NCBI GenBank assembly: GCA_022616595.1
Contig: JAKEEL010000182.1
Coordinates: 1 to 8,117 of the forward strand
Reading direction: 5' to 3'
Source: Methylococcaceae bacterium
GTDB lineage: Bacteria; Pseudomonadota; Gammaproteobacteria; Methylococcales; UBA1147
Length of the DNA stretch: 8,117 nucleotides
The notes under the pieces were generated by a model. It was not told where the DNA came from. It was given only the letters and a program-made list of their open reading frames with translations, and ran no database searches. Positions 1 to 4,840 of the stretch are shown piece by piece; positions within the stretch are counted from its first letter, which is position 1, and each line of letters begins with the position of its first letter. The translations under genes and the position numbers were made by a program.

Positions 1-138
1 CGCCTGCTCGCCAGAGCCGGGACCGATCTCTCACTGCGGGGAAGCGGCGCTCCGGGATTTGCCGGCAAGACGGCCTATGATCTTGCCGTGGAGCAGGGGT
101 TGCTCGACTTGTCCACGGAATTGAAGCCCGAACCCTAA
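1..138 (+). CDS. 3' end of an ankyrin-repeat protein gene (partial)
   Basis: The first reading frame is open from the window edge to a TAA at 136-138 and encodes the last 45 residues of a protein whose start lies outside the window. The residues fit the end of an ankyrin array: an LLxxAGTDLSLR turn (compare LLxxGADVNxR of the consensus), then GKTAYDLAVEQGLLDLSTEL, which matches the GxTPLxLAxxxGxxxxxxxL helix pair. The array is followed by a short acidic/proline tail (KPEP). Ankyrin repeats mediate protein-protein binding, and nothing here shows the partner or cellular location. The gene ends only 19 bp before the remnant of an IS200/IS605 transposase on the other strand, so its 3' end may have been reshaped by that element. 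Confident as coding and as an ankyrin repeat; the specific protein is unknown. Confidence 0.75.
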   Translation, partial: RLLARAGTDLSLRGSGAPGFAGKTAYDLAVEQGLLDLSTELKPEP

Positions 139-157
139 TTCTACTTTGTTGGGATGT

Positions 158-322
158 TTAGTCTCGGATGATCCGAATCTCAAACGCTTCACACGTTTGC
201 CGAACCAACTCCCGAACCCGTTCCGCCACCTCTCCCTTCAATACCTGATACCGATATTTCGTTACCCAAACAAAATGATACTCAATCTGGAAAACCGTAT
301 GACTCCCGTATCTGTACTCCAT
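158..322 (-). pseudogene. tnpA: Truncated IS200/IS605-family transposase (tnpA) remnant
   Basis: Reading leftwards from the ATG at 320-322, the frame gives 54 residues before a TAA at 158-160. They match the start of IS200-type Y1 (HUH) transposases: an opening MEYRYGSHTVFQIEYHFVWV, then TKYRYQVLKGEVAERVRELV and a CEAFEIRII helix. Intact family members are roughly 130-150 residues. Here the sequence stops just before the HUH motif (usually xDHVHxL) and the catalytic tyrosine helix, so it cannot cut DNA. The start is secured by an AAGGAGG on the minus strand at 325-331, only 2 nt from the ATG. The break falls after the Ile-Ile-Arg codons, where ordinary tnpA homology ends and unrelated sequence runs to the ankyrin stop codon. 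This is most simply a 3'-deleted insertion; I see no right end. Confidence 0.85.
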
Positions 323-345
323 CGCCTCCTTGTCCTTTATTTTCG

Positions 346-383
346 CAGCTAAAGCTGACCGGCTAAAGCCGGTGGTTTAAACC
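346..383 (-). repeat. IS200/IS605 left-end palindromes
   Basis: Three adjoining palindromes lie just upstream of the tnpA remnant: CAGCT-AA-AGCTG at 346-357, ACCGGCT-AA-AGCCGGT at 358-373 and the 10-bp GGTTTAAACC at 374-383. IS200/IS605 elements lack terminal inverted repeats. They carry imperfect subterminal hairpins that TnpA binds as single strands, and the position and sequence here (on the minus strand, ACCGGCTTTAGCCGGT followed by the transposase start) fit a left end. The outer boundary of the element probably lies within or just right of the GGTTTAAACC. The exact cleavage tetranucleotide cannot be fixed without a full-length copy for comparison. Confidence 0.7.
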
Positions 384-495
384 TTATGATGGAAAATTAA
401 ATGCAAGTCTTTTATCCTATCCCGCAATACGCAACATTCAACCGGCCATCCTTACTCAGGAAAAAGCTTTGGTGCAAACCACTGGAAAGAACGCA

Positions 496-699
496 ATGAA
501 CCGACGGCTCGACGATCCGGACGACGTGCATTACGACAGAACATTCGTCAAGGACCGATTCTTTGTCACAAGGGAAGGATGGTATTACGAAAGCCGCATG
601 GTCACGCCCTACGGGCCTTTTATTTCACGCGAACAGGCCGAGGAGAACTGCCGGCTCAGGTTTTCCGGAGGACTCGGAATGGGTTGGAAACTGGAGTAG
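496..699 (+). CDS. Small conserved protein, DUF6316-like
   Basis: A 67-residue soluble protein with no signal peptide or membrane segment. The core reads YDRTFVKDRFF, then GWYYESR, then YGPFISREQAEENC. It resembles a family of short gammaproteobacterial proteins (DUF6316 as I recall it) with the pattern RxxRFFxxxGxWYFxTREGxxxGPFxSRxxAE; their function is unknown. I chose the ATG at 496, preceded by GGAAAG at 484-489 with 6 nt spacing. In-frame TTG at 469 and GTG at 472 lie after an AGGA at 458-461 and would add 8-9 residues, so a longer form is possible. The gene stands alone and converges on pilU, with a palindromic repeat pair starting 10 bp after its stop. The reading as a real gene is fairly safe because of the family-like motifs; the family name is from memory. 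Confidence 0.6.
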   Translation: MNRRLDDPDDVHYDRTFVKDRFFVTREGWYYESRMVTPYGPFISREQAEENCRLRFSGGLGMGWKLE

Positions 700-709
700 A
701 AACGCGTAA

Positions 710-766
710 GGCGGAACGCGTCAGCGGTTCCGCCGGTTGCCGGCGGATCGCCTGACGGCATCCGCC
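710..766. repeat. REPIN-like pair of inverted 25-bp palindromes
   Basis: Unit 1 (710-734) is a hairpin of GGCGGAAC and GTTCCGCC around a 9-nt loop. Unit 2 (742-766) is a hairpin of GGCGGAT and ATCCGCC around an 11-nt loop. When unit 2 is read on the minus strand, the two 25-mers agree at 19 of 25 positions, share the central CGTCAG core and the outer GGCGGA/TCCGCC, and have a compensatory pair change (A-T to T-A) at positions 7 and 19. Two inverted REP units separated by a 7-nt spacer is the form of a REPIN/BIME. The pair sits in the convergent gap between the DUF6316-like gene and pilU and could also slow or end transcription from both sides, although no T tract follows either stem. Confidence 0.65.
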
Positions 767-810
767 CCACGGAACTACGGAACTCCTTTCGGAACCGATC
801 CCGAATCCGG

Positions 811-1935
811 TCAATTTTCCTGATCGACCAGCATAATCCCTTCCTGCTCCCGCGCGTATTTCTCGATGCCTCCCTCGCCGCCGAGCTTGATCATGAGGCG
901 GACTTCATTCATCGAGTCGGCCGAATTCAGCGCATCCTCGTAAGTAATCTTGCCTTCGGTGTAGAGATCGTAAAGCGCCTGGTCGAAGGTCTGCATACCC
1001 TGTTCGCGAGAATTTTTCATGAGTTCCTTGAGCTTGTGCACTTCGCCTTTGCGGATGAGATCGGAAGCCAAGGGAGTATTTAAAAGGACCTCGACCGCCG
1101 GATAGCGTCCCTTCCCGTCGGCGCGGCGGATCAGCTGCTGGGCGATGATTCCCTTCAGATTCAGCGACAGGTCCATGAACAACTGGTCGTGCATATCTTC
1201 GGGGAAAAAATGCAAAATCCGGTCCAAGGCCTGGTTTGCATTATTCGCATGCAATGTGGTCAAGCAAAGATGCCCGGTTTCGGCAAAGGTGATCGCATGC
1301 TGCATGGTTTCCCGGGTACGGACTTCACCGATCAGGATCACATCGGGCGCTTGGCGCAGCGTATTTTTCAGCGCGACCGCATAGGATTCGGTATCGATTC
1401 CGACTTCACGCTGGGTGATGATGGACATCGAGTGATTGTGCAGATATTCCAGAGGATCTTCGATGGTGATGATGTGGCCGCTCGCGTTTTCACTTCGATA
1501 CTTGATCATCGCGGCCAGAGACGTCGACTTCCCGGTGCCGGTCGCGCCGACGAAGACGATCAACCCCCGCTTCGTCATGGCCAGGTCATTGATGATGGAT
1601 GGCAGAAACAGATCCTTGGCGGTCGGAATATTCCCTTCGATGCGGCGCAACACCATACCCGGCATGTCGCGTTGAACGAATGCACTGACACGGAAACGGG
1701 ACAGGCCGCTTGCGCTGATTGCAAAATTACATTCCTTGGTATTTTCAAACTCGTCGCGCTGCTGCTGGGTCATGACGGCAAAAACGATCTGTTTGACCTG
1801 ATCGACGGTCAATGGTGTTTTCGAAACTTCCTGCAACCGGCCATGGACCTTGATGGTGGCCGGTCTGTGGACCGTGATAAACAGGTCCGAAGCTTTTTTC
1901 TGGACCATCATTTCCAACAGAGATCTAAAATCCAT
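811..1935 (-). CDS. pilU: PilU, type IV pilus retraction ATPase (PilT paralogue)
   Basis: A 374-residue secretion/retraction ATPase of the PilT/VirB11 family. PilU assists PilT in pilin depolymerisation and twitching and acts as a hexamer at the cytoplasmic base of the pilus machine. Visible motifs, numbered from the chosen start: N-terminal PAS-like domain about 1-100, Walker A GATGTGKST 130-138 (Lys136), Asp box IITIEDPLEYLH 155-166, Walker B VILIGEVR 199-206 (Glu204), His box TGHLCLTTLHAN 220-231. The PLASDLIRKGE segment about 288-298 replaces the AIRNLIRE box of true PilT, and with the longer C-terminal tail it marks PilU. The ATG at 1933-1935 (protein MDFRSLLEMM) is preferred over a GTG directly before it, because AGGTAA lies 5 nt upstream and PilU homologues begin at this point. 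It follows pilT by 81 bp on the same strand, so the two are probably one operon. Confidence 0.97.
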   Translation of the reverse strand: MDFRSLLEMMVQKKASDLFITVHRPATIKVHGRLQEVSKTPLTVDQVKQIVFAVMTQQQRDEFENTKECNFAISASGLSRFRVSAFVQRDMPGMVLRRIEGNIPTAKDLFLPSIINDLAMTKRGLIVFVGATGTGKSTSLAAMIKYRSENASGHIITIEDPLEYLHNHSMSIITQREVGIDTESYAVALKNTLRQAPDVILIGEVRTRETMQHAITFAETGHLCLTTLHANNANQALDRILHFFPEDMHDQLFMDLSLNLKGIIAQQLIRRADGKGRYPAVEVLLNTPLASDLIRKGEVHKLKELMKNSREQGMQTFDQALYDLYTEGKITYEDALNSADSMNEVRLMIKLGGEGGIEKYAREQEGIMLVDQEN

Positions 1936-2016
1936 CACGATTACCTATGCGTTGTAAGTCAAAATTAAGCCCAGGCCTTGTCTGAACTGCTTGACAGAAA
2001 GCCGCCCGCTATCGCT

Positions 2017-3051
2017 TCAGAACGCGGTCTTGTTGACCGCCCGGGTGCGCGCGATCTGACGGGTTACGGCCCCGCGTTCCACGAGTTCGAGCAGATTCTG
2101 ATCCAGGGTCTGCATGCCGTCTTTTCTGCCGGTCTGGATTGCCGAATACATCTGGGCGACCTTGTCTTCGCGGATCAGGTTCCGGATCGCGGGAGTTCCC
2201 ACCATGATTTCGTGCGCGGCCGTGCGGCCGCCACCGACCTTTTTCAGCAGGGTCTGGGAAATCACCGCTTGCAGCGATTCTGAAAGCATCGAACGGATCA
2301 TCGATTTTTCCTCGGCCGGAAACACATCGATGATTCGGTCGATGGTTTTCGCGGCAGAACTGGTATGCAGGGTTCCGAATACCAGATGCCCGGTTTCCGC
2401 CGCGGTCAATGCCAGCCGGATCGTTTCCAGGTCTCGCATTTCACCGACCAGGATCACGTCCGGGTCTTCGCGCAGTGCGGAGCGCAAAGCCTCATTGAAA
2501 CCATGCGTATCGCGATGGACCTCTCGCTGGTTGATCAGGCATTTCTTGCTCTGGTGGACGAATTCGATCGGATCTTCAACCGTCAAAATGTGCGCGTAAT
2601 CGTTGCTGTTGATAAAGTCGATCATCGCGGCCAGCGTGGTTGATTTACCGGACCCGGTCGGACCGGTGACGAGAATCAGGCCGCGCGGTTTTCGGGTGAT
2701 TTCCTGAAAGAATCGCGGGCAACCGAGATCTTCCAGTGTCAGGACCTTGGACGGAATGGTCCGGAATACCGCCGCGGCGCCCCGGTCCTGATTGAAGGCA
2801 TTCACACGAAAACGCGCGACGCCGGGCAATTCGAATGAAAAGTCGGTTTCGAAAAACTCTTCGTAGTCCTTGCGTTGCTTGTCGTTCATAATGTCATAGA
2901 CGAGCGCATGAACTTCCTTGTGCTCAAGCACCGGTACGTTGATCCGGCGAATGTCACCGTCCACCCGGATCATGGGCGGAAGGCCGGCTGACAAATGCAG
3001 ATCGGATGCGTTATTCTTGACGGAAAAAGCAAGTAGCTCAGCGATATCCAT
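2017..3051 (-). CDS. pilT: PilT, type IV pilus twitching motility ATPase
   Basis: A 344-residue hexameric ATPase that drives retraction of type IV pili from the cytoplasmic face of the inner membrane, giving twitching motility and contributing to DNA uptake and surface sensing. All signature elements are present: N-terminal PAS-like domain about 1-100, Walker A GPTGSGKST 130-138 (Lys136), Asp box ILTVEDPIEFVH 155-166, Walker B VILVGEMRD 199-207 (Glu204), His box TGHLVFGTLHTSSA 221-234, and the PilT-specific AIRNLIRE 288-295. Length and motif positions are those of canonical PilT, so it should be active. The ATG at 3049-3051 has only a weak AGAGAC-type ribosome site. It is first in a pilT-pilU unit and divergent from yggS, with 80 bp between the starts. 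This order is the one known from Pseudomonas. Confidence 0.98.
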   Translation of the reverse strand: MDIAELLAFSVKNNASDLHLSAGLPPMIRVDGDIRRINVPVLEHKEVHALVYDIMNDKQRKDYEEFFETDFSFELPGVARFRVNAFNQDRGAAAVFRTIPSKVLTLEDLGCPRFFQEITRKPRGLILVTGPTGSGKSTTLAAMIDFINSNDYAHILTVEDPIEFVHQSKKCLINQREVHRDTHGFNEALRSALREDPDVILVGEMRDLETIRLALTAAETGHLVFGTLHTSSAAKTIDRIIDVFPAEEKSMIRSMLSESLQAVISQTLLKKVGGGRTAAHEIMVGTPAIRNLIREDKVAQMYSAIQTGRKDGMQTLDQNLLELVERGAVTRQIARTRAVNKTAF

Positions 3052-3084
3052 AGTCGTCTCTAAATTTTCACAGTTGACCTATTC

Positions 3085-3103
3085 GGCCCGAGTCATACGG
3101 GCC
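3085..3103. promoter_or_regulatory. Inverted repeat in the pilT/yggS divergent region
   Basis: A perfect 6-bp inverted repeat, GGCCCG and CGGGCC, with a 7-nt centre (AGTCATA) lies in the 80-bp divergent gap. On the minus strand it falls just downstream of the expected pilT transcription start, so it could be a leader hairpin or an operator half-site pair. On the plus strand it lies upstream of yggS. No known regulator site is recognised in it. Confidence 0.35.
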
Positions 3104-3115
3104 ACCGTTTCATCC

Positions 3116-3121
3116 ATTATA
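3116..3121 (-). promoter_or_regulatory. Putative -10 element for pilT-pilU
   Basis: The minus strand carries a perfect TATAAT here, 64 bp before the pilT start codon, predicting a transcription start near 3109 and a leader of almost 60 nt. A -35 element is poor: TCATTG at 3139-3144 has the right 17-bp spacing, while the better TTGTCA at 3142-3147 is 20 bp away. Either would overlap the first codons of yggS. On the opposite strand the same bases give TATAGT (3118-3123), only 8 bp before the yggS ATG. Confidence 0.4.
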
Positions 3122-3131
3122 GTCAAACGAA

Positions 3132-3830
3132 ATGAAAACAATGACAATCGGCGAACGACTGGCACAAGTACGCTCACGAATAAAGCGGGCGGAACAAATG
3201 TCCGGACGGCCTCTGGATTCCGTTTGCCTGGTCGCGGTGAGCAAAACCCAAGCACCCGAAGCCCTGATCGGCGCCTATCAGAATCAACAACGGCACTTCG
3301 GTGAAAATTATGTTCAGGAAGCGCTCGGCAAGCAGCGGGTCCTTGCCAATTACCGGATTACCTGGCATTTCGTCGGTCCAGTGCAATCCAATAAAACCAG
3401 CATCATCGCGAATCAATTTTCCTGGGTTCACAGCGTGGACCGATTGAAAATCGCGAGCCGGCTGGATCAACAGCGCCGGCCTGAATTGGGGCCTCTGAAT
3501 GTCTGCCTGCAAATCAATATCGATGCGCAGTCCAGCAAATCCGGCATAGCGCTCGAACAATTACCGGATCTGGCCGCGGGAATATCGGGCTATCGAAACC
3601 TCCGCTTCAGGGGATTGATGGCCATCCCTGCGGCCGGCGAATCCCCCGAGTCGGCCAGGGCGGCGTTCCGGAAAATGCGCGAGGCATTTGAATGCCTGCG
3701 TGCGAACGGCTACTGTATTGACACGCTGTCCATGGGGATGTCCGGCGACTTGGAAAGCGCGATTCAGGAAGGTTCCACCCTAGTGAGAATCGGGACGTCG
3801 ATCTTCGGCCCGCGGCGGCAAACCGGCTAA
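3132..3830 (+). CDS. yggS: YggS/PLPBP-family pyridoxal phosphate homeostasis protein
   Basis: A 232-residue cytosolic protein of the alanine racemase N-terminal-fold, single-domain PLP-binding family (COG0325). Members bind pyridoxal 5'-phosphate and buffer vitamin B6 and amino/keto-acid pools; no enzyme reaction is established. The PLP lysine is Lys38 in LVAVSKT (33-39). Other hallmarks are HFGENYVQEALGK (55-67), WHFVGPVQSNKT (78-89), and the phosphate-cradle MGMSGDLESAI and LVRIGTSIFG near the C terminus. The length is normal. There is no strong ribosome site before the ATG at 3132; a second ATG at 3141 is possible and gives a three-residue-shorter protein. It is divergent from pilT. In Pseudomonas, proC follows this gene; here it is followed by a terminator and a gene on the other strand. 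Confidence 0.95.
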   Translation: MKTMTIGERLAQVRSRIKRAEQMSGRPLDSVCLVAVSKTQAPEALIGAYQNQQRHFGENYVQEALGKQRVLANYRITWHFVGPVQSNKTSIIANQFSWVHSVDRLKIASRLDQQRRPELGPLNVCLQINIDAQSSKSGIALEQLPDLAAGISGYRNLRFRGLMAIPAAGESPESARAAFRKMREAFECLRANGYCIDTLSMGMSGDLESAIQEGSTLVRIGTSIFGPRRQTG

Positions 3831-3891
3831 GCCGTTGAATGAACAACCACCGGCTATTGGAAGAGTTTATCCGGGTTGTGCGAATGAGCAC

Positions 3892-3915
3892 GCGCCCGCA
3901 TTACAGCGGGCGCTT
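3892..3915 (+). terminator. Hairpin terminator after yggS
   Basis: A perfect 8-bp GC-only stem, GCGCCCGC (3892-3899) and GCGGGCGC (3906-3913), has a 6-nt loop and is followed on the plus strand by TTGTAAATTTT. It lies 61 bp after the yggS stop. On the minus strand it begins 15 bp after the stop codon of the glycine-zipper gene, but its tail there is not T-rich. It is therefore a fair intrinsic terminator for yggS and perhaps a weaker or Rho-aided one for the convergent gene. Confidence 0.7.
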
Positions 3916-3927
3916 GTAAATTTTCGG

Positions 3928-4428
3928 TTAACGCCGTCCCATCCTGTTCCCGAGCAGAGAACCGGTCGCGGCCCCGAAACCAGTCGCCCAGGGGTCGCCC
4001 CGGCCGATTTCATATCCGACTGCTCCCCCGACGACGCCACCCACCAAGCCATTCACGGAAGGGCGGCCGTAGTAATAACCGGAACGATAAGGAACGGGCG
4101 GATACACGTAAACAGGCGGCGGAGCGTAATAATTCACCGGAGGCCGGCCGTAATAGTAACGGAAGCGCGGGCCGGAATAGTATTGATAGGGGCGATGACC
4201 CCAGTCATGCCTGCGCTGATACCGCCAGTCATCGCCTCTGTGATGGCCCCAGCCATGCTGGCGGTGATGGCCCCAGCCATGACCGTGACCTCCGTGATGC
4301 CCCCAGCCTCCTTGGGCTCCGAAGCCAAGACCTCTATGAGGACCCCAGCCGAATCCTTCCGCGGAAGAAATAGACGGAAGGACTATCAGACAAATGATCA
4401 ATGCAATTAACGATAATGGCTTTTTCAT
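3928..4428 (-). CDS. Secreted His/Gly-rich glycine-zipper protein
   Basis: A 166-residue exported protein of unknown role. Residues 1-23 are a clear signal peptide: MKK, a hydrophobic core, then SISSA with likely cleavage after Ala23. Residues 24-80 are low-complexity Gly/His/Trp sequence with repeated (H/D)GWGHH-type units and twelve histidines between 31 and 78. Residues 81-123 are Tyr/Pro/Arg-rich (PPPVYVYPPVPY). Residues 127-164 form a glycine zipper (GLVGGVVGGAVGYEIG and further GxxxG spacing), a motif that packs or inserts helices in membranes. The natural setting would be periplasm or outer membrane. Histidine density suggests metal binding, which is inference. The ATG at 4426-4428 is fixed by the signal peptide, though the ribosome site (GAGACTAATTTT) is weak. 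It is a single-gene unit, convergent with yggS. The opposite strand is also open over most of its length but encodes nothing recognisable. Confidence 0.85.
   Translation of the reverse strand: MKKPLSLIALIICLIVLPSISSAEGFGWGPHRGLGFGAQGGWGHHGGHGHGWGHHRQHGWGHHRGDDWRYQRRHDWGHRPYQYYSGPRFRYYYGRPPVNYYAPPPVYVYPPVPYRSGYYYGRPSVNGLVGGVVGGAVGYEIGRGDPWATGFGAATGSLLGNRMGRR
4193..4311 (-). repeat. Degenerate internal repeats encoding the WGHH units
   Basis: Inside the glycine-zipper gene an 18-bp unit, GTGATGGCCCCAGCCATG on the plus strand, occurs exactly at 4240-4257 and 4264-4281. Diverged copies lie at 4193-4209 (CGATGACCCCAGTCATG) and from 4294 (GTGATGCCCCCAGCC). They encode the (H/D)WGH(H/R) segments. 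The spacing of 24 to 47 bp is a multiple of, or close to, a codon register, consistent with expansion by slippage or unequal exchange. Confidence 0.7.
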
Positions 4429-4840
4429 AAAATTAGTCTCTACACGTGTTGAAATAACATTACCGCGAGTTTACGTCGTAGGATGCGCCTCGATCGCAAA
4501 CGGTTGCTTTAATCGCAACGCTTTCTTTGCCGGACCTGCGTCTCTGCTGGTGTTGAAGAACGTTAGCAAGAAACCGCAAACCAACTCTTAGTAAGTAATA
4601 GGCCTATCATACCCGATCAAACTGAATGCAAGCTTAATGGTACGATATTTTGAACCGGCTCCATTCCCGGCCGGATTTCATGACATCTCAGACCGCGAAC
4701 GGGTTTCCAAGATTCCACACGTGCGGGATTTTTTCAGGTCCGCGAAGCAGGGGCTGGATAACCGCTGATTCATAACGGCAGTTGTCCGACTGCCGCAGGG
4801 GTTTTAGACTGTGGGGTCAATAACAAACGGGTACATTCAA
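4429..4840. other. Intergenic region without a convincing gene
   Basis: About 410 bp separate the glycine-zipper gene (-) from the symporter (+), so both promoters should lie here; I could not assign a convincing -35/-10 pair for either. An open frame at 4394-4591 on the plus strand starts inside the glycine-zipper gene and resembles no family. Small palindromes occur (TAGGCCTA near 4600, CACGTG near 4716). AT-rich stretches near 4590-4660 are plausible promoter territory. The last 65 bp hold a hairpin, listed separately. Confidence 0.5.
4776..4805 (+). promoter_or_regulatory. Leader hairpin upstream of the symporter
   Basis: A 7-bp stem, CGGCAGT (4776-4782) and ACTGCCG (4789-4795), with a 6-nt loop is followed by CAGGGGTTTT. 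It stands 45 bp before the ATG at 4841 and would lie in the symporter leader. The AGGGG (4797-4801) immediately after the stem is the possible ribosome site for the alternative GTG start at 4811. It could be an attenuator-like structure or a chance hairpin; the T run is short and offset from the stem. Confidence 0.3.

Noticed and set aside
146..352. 68-codon plus-strand frame at the left edge
   Set aside because: It is antisense to the recognisable tnpA remnant and its left-end hairpins.
1189..1968. Long plus-strand open frame opposite pilU (259 codons)
   Set aside because: It lies wholly within the antisense of a clear pilU gene, shows no family motifs and is Asp/Arg/Gln-rich in the manner of antisense frames.
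3835..4410. 191-codon plus-strand frame opposite the glycine-zipper gene
   Set aside because: The minus strand has a proper signal peptide and a glycine zipper. The plus frame's Pro/Ala/Met-rich repeats simply mirror the DNA repeats.
4394..4591. 65-codon plus-strand frame in the gap before the symporter
   Set aside because: It starts inside the glycine-zipper gene on the opposite strand, has no ribosome site of note and no recognisable motif.
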